Of a stretch of DNA of 64,000 bases, positions 1-8,547 are shown piece after piece (position 1 is the stretch's first letter; every line of letters begins with the position of its first letter). The DNA comes from FEN-1350 sp964386005. Its GTDB lineage: Bacteria > Planctomycetota > Phycisphaerae > Sedimentisphaerales > Anaerohalosphaeraceae. The notes beneath the pieces are model-generated. The model worked only from the letters and a program-made list of their open reading frames with translations, was not told the DNA's origin and ran no database searches. A program made the translations under genes and the position numbers. The DNA lies in NCBI GenBank assembly GCA_964386005.1, contig CAYLSB010000014.1, positions 11,987-75,986 on the forward strand, read 5' to 3'.

Positions 1-794
1 ACCCAGTCCGGGGTCGATGCGCCCGCGGTTACGCCGGCAATCCCTTTGCCAAAAAGAACTTTTATATCAAGTTCCTGCCAATTTTGCAAATGAAACGTTG
101 AATTATTATATTTTTTGCACAATTCCGCGAGTTTTTTTGTGTTTGCCGAGTGAAGCCCGCCCAGGACAAACATCACATCAACCTGCCGGCACAATTCAAT
201 TGCCGACGATTGCCGCCGCATCGTCTCGCGGCACAGGGTATTGACAACCTTCAGTTCAATAAAGCCGCTTTTGATGATCTTGGCTACCATATCGGCAAAG
301 TGATCCGGGCTTTGCGTTGTCTGGCAAATCACGCCTAACTTCTTATGAGAAATTAACTTACGTAAATCGGACTCCGAGCCGATCACGGCGACATTCTCCG
401 CAAATCCCACAACGGCCTGAACCTCCGGATGCAGTTCGTCTCCGATGATAACTACCTGGTAGCCCTGTTTTTCCAATTCTGCGGCGATTTTTTGAACCCG
501 CTTCACGAGAACACATGTGGCGTCAACGACGGTAAGCCCTTTGTCTTCAATATGTTGCAACTGATCTTTTGTCGCACCATGCGAACGGATTAAAACGGTT
601 CCCCCATCGACTTGTTCGATGGATTCGACGGTCGTAAGGCCCATCGAAGTCAGTTCGTTGACCACATCCTGATTATGGATGATGGGCCCCAGGCAATACA
701 CGCTGCCTTTGGTTTGAAGAGTCTCTCGGGCCAGGGCGATGGCATTTCTCACCCCCGGACAAAATCCGCAATGTTCGGCGATTCGTACTTCCAT
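1..794 (-). CDS. ispH: 4-hydroxy-3-methylbut-2-enyl diphosphate reductase (IspH/LytB), 3' end beyond window
   Basis: The last enzyme of the MEP isoprenoid pathway, an iron-sulfur protein that reduces HMBPP to IPP and DMAPP in the cytoplasm. Translating the minus strand from the ATG at 794 gives 264 residues with no stop before the window edge; family members are usually 280-310 residues, so only a short C-terminal piece is missing. Visible family motifs are EHCGFCPGVRNAI near the N-terminus (first cluster cysteine), DATCVLVKRVQ (second), CQTTQSPDHF, NTLCRETMRRQ (third cysteine) and GVTAGASTPDW at the edge. It is the last visible gene of a minus-strand operon and starts 6 bp after the plsC stop. 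The ribosome binding site is weak (GGAAT), which fits translational coupling. Confidence is high. Confidence 0.95.
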   Translation of the reverse strand, partial: MEVRIAEHCGFCPGVRNAIALARETLQTKGSVYCLGPIIHNQDVVNELTSMGLTTVESIEQVDGGTVLIRSHGATKDQLQHIEDKGLTVVDATCVLVKRVQKIAAELEKQGYQVVIIGDELHPEVQAVVGFAENVAVIGSESDLRKLISHKKLGVICQTTQSPDHFADMVAKIIKSGFIELKVVNTLCRETMRRQSSAIELCRQVDVMFVLGGLHSANTKKLAELCKKYNNSTFHLQNWQELDIKVLFGKGIAGVTAGASTPDW

Positions 795-800
795 ATTCCA

Positions 801-1508
801 TTATTCCGCGGGCGTTCGCATAGTCGTCTTTTCCGGTTCACCTTCAGGGACCGGCATTGAATAATCATACGGTCGCTTGCCGAGCAGGATGCGGCATCGG
901 CTCTGCAGACGTCTCAACTCCGTTGTGAGCTGTCGGGCGAATTCCCGATCGCCGAGCCGTTCGACCTCATCGGCCGTAATCGGCGTGCCGTACAATACCC
1001 CCACACGACCGAGACGCGGATGTTTTTGATTCCGCGGCCACGCTTCATACGCCCCATCCACAATCGTCGGCACGATGGTCGCTTGACTCCGCCGTGCCAG
1101 AAGGGCAAAACCCGCCTTCACGTCCGCGATTCGACCATCCTGCGTCCGAGTGGATTCCGGATAGATGCACACCGCATGACCTTCCTGAAGTTTCTGGATC
1201 ACCGCCCGCATCGCCGCCACGTCCGATTGCCCCCGACGGATCGGGATCGTATTCAGCGTGCGGATCAACGGACCGAAAAACCAGTGATCGTACAACGTGT
1301 CCCGTGCGATAAAATGAAACGGCCGCCATACCGGGATCTGGCAAAAAATCGGATCCAGAAAACTCTGGTGATTGGCGGCGATCAGGACGGGGCCTTTATT
1401 GGGTACATTTTCCCTCCCGAACACTTTCATCCTGTACAATGGAAACATCAACAGCCACAATGTGCAGTGAAACATCCCGTACCAGATTGCATGCAGCCGT
1501 TTCTTCAT
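801..1508 (-). CDS. plsC: 1-acyl-sn-glycerol-3-phosphate acyltransferase (PlsC family)
   Basis: Transfers an acyl chain to lysophosphatidic acid to make phosphatidic acid at the cytoplasmic membrane. The 235-residue product opens with a basic, hydrophobic segment (MKKRLHAIWYGMF, then a Trp/Leu-rich stretch) and carries the acyltransferase block NHQSFLD (the HX4D catalytic motif), then IPIRRGQ and YPESTRTQDG (EGTR-like block III). The frame stays open upstream, but the ATG at 1508 overlaps the stop of cmk (ATGA), which fixes the start. It lies between cmk and ispH, a common bacterial order. The family assignment is firm; acyl and acceptor specificity cannot be read from the sequence. Confidence 0.92.
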   Translation of the reverse strand: MKKRLHAIWYGMFHCTLWLLMFPLYRMKVFGRENVPNKGPVLIAANHQSFLDPIFCQIPVWRPFHFIARDTLYDHWFFGPLIRTLNTIPIRRGQSDVAAMRAVIQKLQEGHAVCIYPESTRTQDGRIADVKAGFALLARRSQATIVPTIVDGAYEAWPRNQKHPRLGRVGVLYGTPITADEVERLGDREFARQLTTELRRLQSRCRILLGKRPYDYSMPVPEGEPEKTTMRTPAE

Positions 1509-2176
1509 GCGGTTTCCGGTATCGACCTCAGCATCGTTTCGATCACCTCGTCGGCCGACAGGTTCGTCGTGTCGATCACGATGGCGTCGTCCGCCGCGAC
1601 CATCGGCCCCGTCTCGCGGTTGGCGTCCGAGGCGTCGCGCGCCTCGATATCCCGCCGAATCGTCTCCAGCGACACATCGATGCCCGATTGTTTCCACTGT
1701 GCCTGTCGCCGCCGCGCCCGCTCAATTGGATCGGCCTTCAGGAAAAATTTTACCGTCGCATCGGGAAACACCGCCGTTCCCTGATCGCGTCCTTCGGTTA
1801 CCACCCGCGGGTTTTCTTCCGCGAACCGCTGCTGCCACTCGACCAGCTCGTGCCGAATCGCATCCATACCGGCGATATGCCGAACCTTATCCGTTACCTG
1901 CGGCTCGCGAATTTCATCGGTCACATCCCTGCCGTCGATCAACACCTGGATTCGATCCCGGTCCGTCTCGAACCGAAAATCCGTCTGCCCGACCAGGTCG
2001 CGGATCTGCGCGGCGTCGGTCAGATCCACTCCGGCCCGCATCGCCGCCAGGGTCACCGCGCGGTACATCGCCCCGGTATCCAGGTACATGGCACCCAGCC
2101 GATCGGCCAGCCGCCGCGATACCGTGCTCTTGCCGACGCCCGCCGGCCCGTCAATCGTGATGATCAGTTCCGACAT
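1505..2176 (-). CDS. cmk: Cytidylate (CMP) kinase
   Basis: Phosphorylates CMP and dCMP with ATP in pyrimidine nucleotide metabolism. The product is 223 residues, the normal size. It shows the P-loop IDGPAGVGKST at residues 6-16, LDTGAMYRAVT just after it, the CMP-contact region TEGRDQGTAVFPDA and the lid segment with ERARRR. The start is the ATG at 2176; it lies 26 bp inside the end of the upstream phosphatase gene, so the two are probably translationally coupled. The upstream extension of the open frame is only the antisense of that overlap. The following gene overlaps by ATGA. Confidence 0.95.
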   Translation of the reverse strand: MSELIITIDGPAGVGKSTVSRRLADRLGAMYLDTGAMYRAVTLAAMRAGVDLTDAAQIRDLVGQTDFRFETDRDRIQVLIDGRDVTDEIREPQVTDKVRHIAGMDAIRHELVEWQQRFAEENPRVVTEGRDQGTAVFPDATVKFFLKADPIERARRRQAQWKQSGIDVSLETIRRDIEARDASDANRETGPMVAADDAIVIDTTNLSADEVIETMLRSIPETA

Positions 2177-3485
2177 GCTCGAACGCCTCTTCCGGACACT
2201 GCGGCGGCTTTTCCGTGGGGGTCCCGGCCGGAAACCGGATCGCCACAATGCTCGTATCATCCACCTGTTGCGCCAGTCCGACAAAACGCCGACGGTGTCC
2301 CAGAATCGTATGGATCAGACAATGCGCCGTCGCATTCGGGTATTTCACCAGCGTCTCGATCAGCCGATCCCGGCCCCAGAGATGCTGCTCGAAATTCATC
2401 GCGTCGATCAACCCGTCGGTGTACATAAACAGACAGTCTCCCGGATGGAGCTCCAGCGTCTCCGTCTGGTACTGCGATTCTTCCATTACGCCCAGTACCA
2501 GGCCGCCCGTCGCCAGTTCCGTTGCCCGACGATCCCGCACCAGCAGCGCCGGCTCATGCCCGCAGTTGCAATAGGTTACCGTTCGCGCCTGGGTGTTGAT
2601 GATCGCCAGAAACATCGTGATGAACTCGCCGTCGCGGCATTCCCGACACGCCACCCGGTTCAGCTTGCCGACGATTTCCGTTACGGGGTGCCGTTCGTAC
2701 CCGCCGTCGGTATAGGCCCGCAGCGTTCCGCGGAACATGCTCATCATCATCGCCGCCGGGATCCCCTTGCCGATCACGTCCGAAATCGCCACGCCCAGCG
2801 TGTGCTCGTCGATCTGGAAAAAGTCGTACAGATCGCCGCCCACCTGGAAGCAGGGCTGATACACCGCCGCCACATCCATCCCGCATACGCACGGAGCGTG
2901 CTGGGGGATCATCCGACGCTGGATCGCCGCCGCCAGGTTCATCTGCTCGGCCATCTTGGCGCCTTCGAGCGCCTGGCGAAACAGCCGCGCATTGGTGATC
3001 GCCACCGCGCATTGGCTGGCCACCAGCCGGGCCAGCGACACCGAACTGCGATTAAACCGGTTCGGCTCCGGGCTGTACAACCGCAAAACGCCGATGGGTT
3101 TGTCGCGGTAAAACATCGCCACGGTGAGCTGGCTGACCAGCCCCTCTCTTCGCGACGCTTCCGGATACTTCACCCGCGGATCGAGACGCATATCCGCGAT
3201 CACTACCGCCTTGCCCCGAAAGGCCTCCCGGATCACCGGTTCGTTCTTATCGACGGGGCCCTTGTTGCGATATTCCTCGCTGAGCCCGTAGGTACTGCGC
3301 ATCCGCAGATCGCCCGTCTCATCGTCCAGCAGACGAATCGAACAGGCCTGGGTATGGGTTACTTTTACCGCCGCTTCGGCCAGACGATCCAGGACTTTCG
3401 GCAGCGAAAAATTTCCCGCCACCATCGTCGAGATCTGGTAGATCTGCTCGTCGCGACTGCGTTTTTTTGACTTCCGATATCTCAT
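2151..3485 (-). CDS. GAF domain plus PP2C-type (SpoIIE/RsbU) serine phosphatase
   Basis: A 444-residue cytoplasmic signalling protein. Roughly residues 20-175 form a GAF sensory domain (for example IRLLDDETGDLRMRSTYG), followed by a short helical linker (KMAEQMNLAAAIQRRMIP) typical of RsbU-like enzymes. The phosphatase domain from about residue 215 has VGGDLYDFF, VAISDVIGKG and MYTDGLIDA, with the metal-binding aspartates in place. Such enzymes usually dephosphorylate anti-anti-sigma factors, but none is encoded nearby. ATG 3485 is preferred over an upstream TTG because GGACGG lies just before it. It heads the cmk-plsC-ispH operon and overlaps cmk by 26 bp, an unusual partner for these housekeeping genes. 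Confidence 0.9.
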   Translation of the reverse strand: MRYRKSKKRSRDEQIYQISTMVAGNFSLPKVLDRLAEAAVKVTHTQACSIRLLDDETGDLRMRSTYGLSEEYRNKGPVDKNEPVIREAFRGKAVVIADMRLDPRVKYPEASRREGLVSQLTVAMFYRDKPIGVLRLYSPEPNRFNRSSVSLARLVASQCAVAITNARLFRQALEGAKMAEQMNLAAAIQRRMIPQHAPCVCGMDVAAVYQPCFQVGGDLYDFFQIDEHTLGVAISDVIGKGIPAAMMMSMFRGTLRAYTDGGYERHPVTEIVGKLNRVACRECRDGEFITMFLAIINTQARTVTYCNCGHEPALLVRDRRATELATGGLVLGVMEESQYQTETLELHPGDCLFMYTDGLIDAMNFEQHLWGRDRLIETLVKYPNATAHCLIHTILGHRRRFVGLAQQVDDTSIVAIRFPAGTPTEKPPQCPEEAFEHVGTDHHD

Positions 3486-3559
3486 TCCGTCCTGCGAACT
3501 TAACGTCGGGTCTTTCGTACGCCCGACACATACGCTCCGCAATCCATGCGGAACACAGT

Positions 3560-3588
3560 AGTATACCGCCTTTTTTGATTTTTTAAAG
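3560..3588 (-). promoter_or_regulatory. Possible sigma-70-type promoter of the phosphatase-cmk-plsC-ispH operon
   Basis: On the minus strand a good -10 box TATACT lies at 3565-3560. It is preceded after a 17-base A-rich spacer by a poor -35 (CTTTAA). This would give a leader of roughly 65-70 nt before the ATG at 3485. The -35 match is weak, so this is a tentative call. Confidence 0.35.
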
Positions 3589-3920
3589 TGAATTTAGACG
3601 AAAACGATGGCCCCATCATTGCATGTTTGTTAGAATTTCCTCCGGCCGACAGAATGCCCTCGGTTGTATTCATGGGGGTACACGGAACGGGCCCTTTGTA
3701 GGGGCGCTTGCCATGTGCCCTCCTGGAGGGCGTATTCTGTTGCGACCGATCTGTGCGTGGCATCCGCCGAGCCATGCGAGGTGGATGGTCGTTCCCGGAG
3801 GGTCGCACTCCGTTACGGCCGTGTGTCATACCGGCGAAGGTCGGTAACCATGTATGTTTTTATACTGTATCTTTTAAGTTACGTATTGTTTCGAATGTCC
3901 AATTTCGGATATTGATCGCC
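3589..3920. other. Intergenic stretch with decayed palindromic repeat modules
   Basis: No credible gene is seen between the divergent phosphatase and acylphosphatase genes. Bases 3697-3720 (TGTAGGGGCGCTTGCCATG...) and 3795-3822 (CCGGAGGGTCGCACTCCGT...) resemble modules seen more clearly at 9051-9174: the GGGGCGGATG palindrome and the GGAGGG..CTCCGTC hairpin. They look like degenerate copies of dispersed intergenic repeats. Short open frames here have no coding character. Confidence 0.5.
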
Positions 3921-4196
3921 GTGTCCGTTACAGCCAAACATGTTATTTTCAAGGGTCGCGTTCAGGGCGTGGGTTTCCGCTATACGGCCTATCACTCGGC
4001 CTGTCGCTATGAACTGACCGGATTTGTCCGCAACCTTTCCGACGGCTCCGTCGAGATGTTCGCTCAGGGCGATCCGGACGATCTGGCCAATTGCCTGGAC
4101 GACATTCGGGACCACTTCAAAGGGTACATCAAAGAAACGGTAGCCAACGATTCCCCCGATGACCCCCGCTACACCTCCTTCGTCATTACCTATTGA
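3921..4196 (+). CDS. acyP: Acylphosphatase
   Basis: A small cytoplasmic enzyme that hydrolyses the carboxyl-phosphate bond of acylphosphates. The 91-residue product has the defining GRVQGVGFRYTA loop with the catalytic arginine and GFVRNLSDGSVE with the catalytic asparagine, within the usual family length. The start is uncertain: GTG 3921 gives a normal N-terminus (VSVTAKHVIFKG), and TTG 3912 in the same frame is possible. Neither has a strong ribosome binding site. It stands alone, divergent from the phosphatase operon and tail to tail with the VIT/VWA gene. Confidence 0.9.
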   Translation: MSVTAKHVIFKGRVQGVGFRYTAYHSACRYELTGFVRNLSDGSVEMFAQGDPDDLANCLDDIRDHFKGYIKETVANDSPDDPRYTSFVITY

Positions 4197-4347
4197 TTCT
4201 CATTGGCGGGTTGATATCTGGAAAACTTCAAAGTCCACCGAATCGTCTGGATCAAGTGGTTCAGTCGGACATTGTCATATACCCACGACGTATTGCACTG
4301 GCCACACAGAACGGAATTTGAACGGCATGAAATCGTTCCAATCATAA

Positions 4348-6492
4348 TCATTCCTGAACGGTCGTATCATATCGTATCCCATCCGGGACAGGAACCGGGA
4401 CTGTGACGGTAACGCCGTGATCCCCGTACGTTGGAACGGAGGAATCGACGGCGACAAAAGCCGTATAGGCGCTGACGAGATTGTACTTGAGAGCCGTATC
4501 TTTGATCTGGGATGAAATATTCCAGCCGCCGCTGGTCAGCGATTTTGTTGCCAGTGACTCGATTTTCTTGCGAGCCCATACGGCCGCGATTCCCGGATTC
4601 GAAGTCATGCCGTCATCCGAATCGACGGGAACCTCCAATCGGTAAATCTGACCACCGGCTTTTCCCTCCAAAACAACCGGCGCTATTACGTTACCATCAA
4701 AACGGCCGGCTACATGGATCGGTCTCCCGACAAACAGGTCGGGGAGTCGGGAGGGATACACTTCGCTGACGCGCATTCCACCGAAATCAATACGGACATC
4801 GGTCAAGGCAGGATGACGGATCCGTTCGTAGAACCTGTCCACCACATACGTGGAATCGTCATGGAGCCCGATATAGGCCACGGCCCCTCTACCGATCAAC
4901 GCCATCCGATCCAGTAGATATCGATTAACGGAAGAACCCACCCCAAAACTGAAAATTCGGCTGTCACCCAGCTTTTGATGGATCGCCGTAAGGATCTCGG
5001 CTTCGTTCCCGATGAATCCGTCGGTCATGAACGATACGACCCGCAGCCGATACGGATCGTGCGCGAAATCCAGCGCCGCCTTGATCCCTTCGATCATCAT
5101 CGTTCCGCCCTCCCCGTTGAGTCGATCGACATAGGCCATGCCCCTGCGGATATTCTCCGGGGTGGCCGCAATCGGATCCCTTCCGAGGGACGATGCCCGA
5201 TTCGAAAAACTAATCACCTGAAATGTATCCAGGGGTTCCAGTTGTCGCAGCGCCCGTCGAATCGCCTCCTTGGCTTTGGCGATAGGCGTACCGTTCATCG
5301 AACCGGAACAATCCAGAACAAAGATCATTTCCACCGGACTGGGCGACAGGTTTTTCAGGTTTTCCGGCGGATACACCATCATCGTAAAATATCCGCCGTG
5401 CCGGTCGCGATGGGTCAGGACTTTACTCTTGATGCGGTCTCCGGCCACCTTGAATCGCAGCACGAAATCCTTGTTGGGGACACTGTCCGAATCACTCAGT
5501 TTTACATCGACAACCTCCGGTTGATATTGTGTCTTACTGATGACGTGGCTTTTGCATTCGATTGCCTCGATGGGAACGCCCGCGTTGATCTGAACCGCAA
5601 GCGAAATATCATGTCCGCTACGCGTTCCCGGACGAAGATACTGTGCTTCGGTCTTTTGGTTGCTGATGCTGCCATGGCCGTATCCAACGGCCCCGATTCC
5701 CGTCTTGGATCCGGGAGGATTGAATCGCGGCCCGACGACCATCGGAAAAACAAACTCGTACCAGCCGTCCGAGTAAGCCAGGGTGTTGAAATAATGGATA
5801 TCCACATCGATACTGCGGCCCGGCTCGATATTGGCTACCTTCTGCGTGAAGATATTCGGCCTTTCCTGGGTCAGCAGCGATGCGGTATAACCCTGTTTTT
5901 TCGCCTGTGCATAGATTTTCTCGGCTTCCTTCCGCTCCCGGATGATTCCGCGAATCCTCCGTGTACCGATCGTCATCACGAAATCATTCACCGCCGCATT
6001 GTCCGGCAGAGGGAACACATACACCGCCTCGATTTTGGAAGTGTATGGATTATAAAATTGCTGTGTGACATGTACCGTCGCGATATATCCGACAACTTGT
6101 CCCTCCACGGCCGTATGCTGCAGAGGCAGCGGGATTTCCTTTTGCTCTCCCGGATACCTGACCAGCATCGCGCCGCATCCCGGCCGATCTTCGTTGGAGT
6201 ATATTTCGCCTTTCGGCCTGACGATCACCCACACTTCATCGGACGAATCCGTCGCAATTCCTTCGGGTAGAAGTATCTCTTGTACGCGCTCATGGGGCAT
6301 TCGGTCATACAATGGACTTGTAGCCATAGGATATACTGTTGAATATTCCGTCCCAGGAGTCAGATCCGGTGAATAAGACCGTGTAGAATACACTTGTGTA
6401 TGGCATCCCTGAATTCCGATCAGTGTAATACCCATCGTTATCCCGAAAATCCCGCAAATCATCAGCCGTTGCCGTATTCGTTTTGATCCCAC
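4348..6492 (-). CDS. VIT and von Willebrand factor A domain lipoprotein
   Basis: A 714-residue envelope protein. An N-terminal hydrophobic segment ends in a lipobox-like IGIQGC, suggesting a lipid anchor. Residues ~120-260 form a VIT domain (inter-alpha-trypsin inhibitor type: VHVTQQFYNPYTSKIEAVY, then VFPLPDNAAVNDF). Residues ~385-560 form a VWA domain with the MIDAS motif DCSGSMNG, so it should bind a divalent cation and a protein ligand. The GTG start at 6492 is chosen because AAAGGAGAG precedes it with good spacing; the ATG ten codons inside would cut the signal sequence. It is the last gene of the sigma-dockerin-cohesin-like operon, 3 bp after the upstream stop. The substrate or partner is unknown. 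Confidence 0.9.
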   Translation of the reverse strand: MGSKRIRQRLMICGIFGITMGITLIGIQGCHTQVYSTRSYSPDLTPGTEYSTVYPMATSPLYDRMPHERVQEILLPEGIATDSSDEVWVIVRPKGEIYSNEDRPGCGAMLVRYPGEQKEIPLPLQHTAVEGQVVGYIATVHVTQQFYNPYTSKIEAVYVFPLPDNAAVNDFVMTIGTRRIRGIIRERKEAEKIYAQAKKQGYTASLLTQERPNIFTQKVANIEPGRSIDVDIHYFNTLAYSDGWYEFVFPMVVGPRFNPPGSKTGIGAVGYGHGSISNQKTEAQYLRPGTRSGHDISLAVQINAGVPIEAIECKSHVISKTQYQPEVVDVKLSDSDSVPNKDFVLRFKVAGDRIKSKVLTHRDRHGGYFTMMVYPPENLKNLSPSPVEMIFVLDCSGSMNGTPIAKAKEAIRRALRQLEPLDTFQVISFSNRASSLGRDPIAATPENIRRGMAYVDRLNGEGGTMMIEGIKAALDFAHDPYRLRVVSFMTDGFIGNEAEILTAIHQKLGDSRIFSFGVGSSVNRYLLDRMALIGRGAVAYIGLHDDSTYVVDRFYERIRHPALTDVRIDFGGMRVSEVYPSRLPDLFVGRPIHVAGRFDGNVIAPVVLEGKAGGQIYRLEVPVDSDDGMTSNPGIAAVWARKKIESLATKSLTSGGWNISSQIKDTALKYNLVSAYTAFVAVDSSVPTYGDHGVTVTVPVPVPDGIRYDTTVQE

Positions 6493-6495
6493 TGT

Positions 6496-6948
6496 TTACT
6501 CTCCTTTCTCACAGGTGATGGAAGCCGCTATTTCATTGCTATCCAAATCGGACGCCACAGTCAGTTTGATTTCATACTCCGGCTCGACCTGTCCGAGAAT
6601 CTGCAGATGAATCGTCGCCACTCGGCTTGCCGTACTCGGAAGATTGTTACCGGTGTTAAATGCGGCGATGATGATTCGATCCTGTGTCAGCGCTTCGGGA
6701 TCATAATACGGAGCCGATTCAAACGCCGGATGCTCTCCGCCTTCCACGCCGACGATCCGGACCTGTCCACAAATGGCCTTCAACTCAAACTGATACGCCG
6801 CCATCGCCGGCCCCATAGGATCGATCCGGATATGCAGCGGTGCAAAACGAACGATTGGTTCATTTTCTGTATCGTTCCGGTTTTCCTGGGCAGGTCCGGT
6901 CAAGGACAAGACAAGCAGCAAAGTGACTGATGTCAGGCAAATTCGCAT
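6496..6948 (-). CDS. Secreted protein with a cohesin-like domain
   Basis: A 150-residue protein with a signal peptide (MRICLTSVTLLLVLSLTGPA). The mature part resembles cohesin/CBM-type beta-sandwiches: an alternating beta pattern with AAYQFELKA, VRIVGVEGGEHPAF and ASRVATIHLQI, analogous to the conserved cohesin segments for strand pairing and the final GxLAxLxF-like strand. The match is by pattern only, so the call is moderate. The start ATG 6948 overlaps the stop of the dockerin gene (TGATG) and has CAGGAGA upstream. Lying directly after a membrane-anchored dockerin, it could be that protein's binding partner, which is an inference. Confidence 0.6.
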   Translation of the reverse strand: MRICLTSVTLLLVLSLTGPAQENRNDTENEPIVRFAPLHIRIDPMGPAMAAYQFELKAICGQVRIVGVEGGEHPAFESAPYYDPEALTQDRIIIAAFNTGNNLPSTASRVATIHLQILGQVEPEYEIKLTVASDLDSNEIAASITCEKGE

Positions 6949-7433
6949 CAGAGTGTCTCCTGCCGGGATAGGTTCACGGCAACCATCGCAACCCGGTCCG
7001 CATCGACCCGGTTGACCAATCCATCCTGATTGATATCCCATTGACGATTGATTTCTGCCTGCGATTCGACTTTCCGCGCCAGAAATAAGGCGTCCCGGAT
7101 ATCCACCGTTCCATTGCGATCAATGTCTTCACGACAAACCTGTCCCGTTCCGGATCGAATGGAATCGGAAACTCCGGGCCGATTCAAAACCGCCATGCCG
7201 ATGAAACCGGCCGCTGCGATCACTGCCGCCGCCGCGGGATATCGAACCAGTCGCCATGCCCGTCTTCGTCTAAAGTACCTGCGCGCCTTCCGTTGAATTT
7301 TGCGGTCAATTTCCGATGGAATTGCGGCCTTCGGTTCCAGCAACATGTGCAAATCCTTGCTGAACCGCGGCGAAACGGAGATTTCGTCTTCCGCGTTTCC
7401 ATTGTTTGCAGTCGTCTTTTTGAGTTCATCCAT
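6948..7433 (-). CDS. Membrane-anchored dockerin-type protein
   Basis: A 161-residue protein. Residues ~1-65 are charged with a very basic stretch (RKIQRKARRYFRRRRAW). Residues ~67-85 form one transmembrane helix rich in Ala and Val. The rest ends in a dockerin-like pair of calcium loops, DIDRNGTVDIRDALFLAR and DINQDGLVNRVDADRV. The topology suggests a cytoplasmic N-terminus and an external dockerin. The sigma factor gene lies immediately upstream, so the N-terminal part might act like an anti-sigma domain, but no zinc-binding or ASD motif is visible. The ATG has TTTGGAG seven bases upstream. This places a signalling-type membrane protein and a dockerin in one chain. Confidence 0.75.
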   Translation of the reverse strand: MDELKKTTANNGNAEDEISVSPRFSKDLHMLLEPKAAIPSEIDRKIQRKARRYFRRRRAWRLVRYPAAAAVIAAAGFIGMAVLNRPGVSDSIRSGTGQVCREDIDRNGTVDIRDALFLARKVESQAEINRQWDINQDGLVNRVDADRVAMVAVNLSRQETL

Positions 7434-7518
7434 CGTAAATCTCCAAAGGGATTAAGTATGAATGACACGTGGTCGGTTCAATCGTTTTAAAATTTTTTGA
7501 AAATGGTCCTTTCCCCGG

Positions 7519-8100
7519 CTATTCCAGAAAATATTTTTGGGTCTTTGGATTTCGTCGCAGAGTTTCAAAGGCATGGTGAAGTCGCGATTTGACCGTTCCT
7601 GGAGGAATCGAAAGGGTTTGTGCAATTTCTTCGATGTTCATCTCGTCGGCGAATCGCATCAGCACGACTTGCCGTTGCGGAGCCGGAAGAACGCCAAGAG
7701 CCGTTATCAGATCTTCGGAAAGCTCCTCCATCGAATCCGTCCGGGCGGGCAGTTCTTCAAGAATCTCCTCTCCGCTTGACCAGTTCCTCCTCCGCCGCAG
7801 CGCCGCCAAAGACAGATTTCTTACGGCCGGGTATAAAAAAGTCGTAAGCCGCGCCGTCAGTTGCAGCCGCGGCAGCCGCCGCAAAAGATAGGTGAACGTT
7901 TCCTGCAAAACATCCATTGCAAGATCCGGGTCCTTTGTGAATCGCCATGCCAGACGATATACCCAGTCGCGGTACCGGCCGTATAATCCCTCAAAGGCGG
8001 CAGGTTCGGCCTTCCGGATCGCATCGATCATTTCCTGATCGGATCGGATACCCGGATCGACCTGATTGTCTGAAGGAACATCTTGCTCCTGATGGCCCAT
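7519..8100 (-). CDS. ECF-type RNA polymerase sigma factor
   Basis: A 193-residue sigma-70 family factor lacking regions 1 and 3. Region 2 lies near residues 35-90 (FEGLYGRYRDWVYRLAWRF, then DPDLAMDVLQETF). Region 4 lies near residues 130-185, with LPAPQRQVVLMRF, the MNIEEIAQTLSIPPGTVKS helix-turn-helix and a final LHHAFETLRR. The ATG 8100 is preceded by GGAG at good spacing. It leads the four-gene operon of dockerin, cohesin-like and VIT/VWA proteins, with 85 bp to the next gene. ECF factors often control their own operon; no anti-sigma factor is recognised, although the next gene is a membrane protein in the right place. Confidence 0.92.
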   Translation of the reverse strand: MGHQEQDVPSDNQVDPGIRSDQEMIDAIRKAEPAAFEGLYGRYRDWVYRLAWRFTKDPDLAMDVLQETFTYLLRRLPRLQLTARLTTFLYPAVRNLSLAALRRRRNWSSGEEILEELPARTDSMEELSEDLITALGVLPAPQRQVVLMRFADEMNIEEIAQTLSIPPGTVKSRLHHAFETLRRNPKTQKYFLE

Positions 8101-8334
8101 TCGATCTCCGACACGTTGCCCGACGACTGATTATCGATTCCACATACGTATCGATTTCCATCATACCGTCGAATGGGCCATTGTGTACATGGATAATTGA
8201 AAATCACCTCATCCAATCAGCCGCTAACGCTACCGAGGTTGTTATCCTGCTGCAATTCCTTCGTGATCACCTATTGATCGTCACGGTCATTCGTGCCGTC
8301 ATAAGTTGGTCTTGCGAAACAATCCGCCTTCATT

Positions 8335-8547
8335 TTATTGCTTCGTGGCAAATGTGATGGTGTATGTATAACCATAACGCCATCCTTTCCCGCTGTAGCC
8401 GCTCATAATCCCCGGAATGGCGGCCATGGTTTTTTTCCATTTGCGGGCCTGTTCTTCCGTGGGGAACGAACATTGCCACCAGCCATGAGGATTGCCGTGT
8501 TCTTCCTTTCGTTTGTCCGGATCATCCGTAAGACCGACATAGATCAT
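8335..8547 (-). CDS. Small GIY-YIG-like hypothetical protein
   Basis: A 70-residue protein beginning MIYVGLTDDPDKRKEEHGNP, reminiscent of the GIY-YIG nuclease core (a Tyr-Val-Gly strand, then a helix with an Arg/Lys-Glu-His pattern), followed by GWW, a TEEQARKWKK helix and GWRYGYTYTI at the end. It is much smaller than a full GIY-YIG enzyme (~90 residues for the domain), so catalysis is doubtful. The ATG at 8547 is chosen because AAGGAA lies seven bases upstream; an extension of 23 residues upstream is open but looks non-coding. It lies upstream of the sigma factor gene on the same strand, separated by 234 bp. Confidence 0.6.
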   Translation of the reverse strand: MIYVGLTDDPDKRKEEHGNPHGWWQCSFPTEEQARKWKKTMAAIPGIMSGYSGKGWRYGYTYTITFATKQ

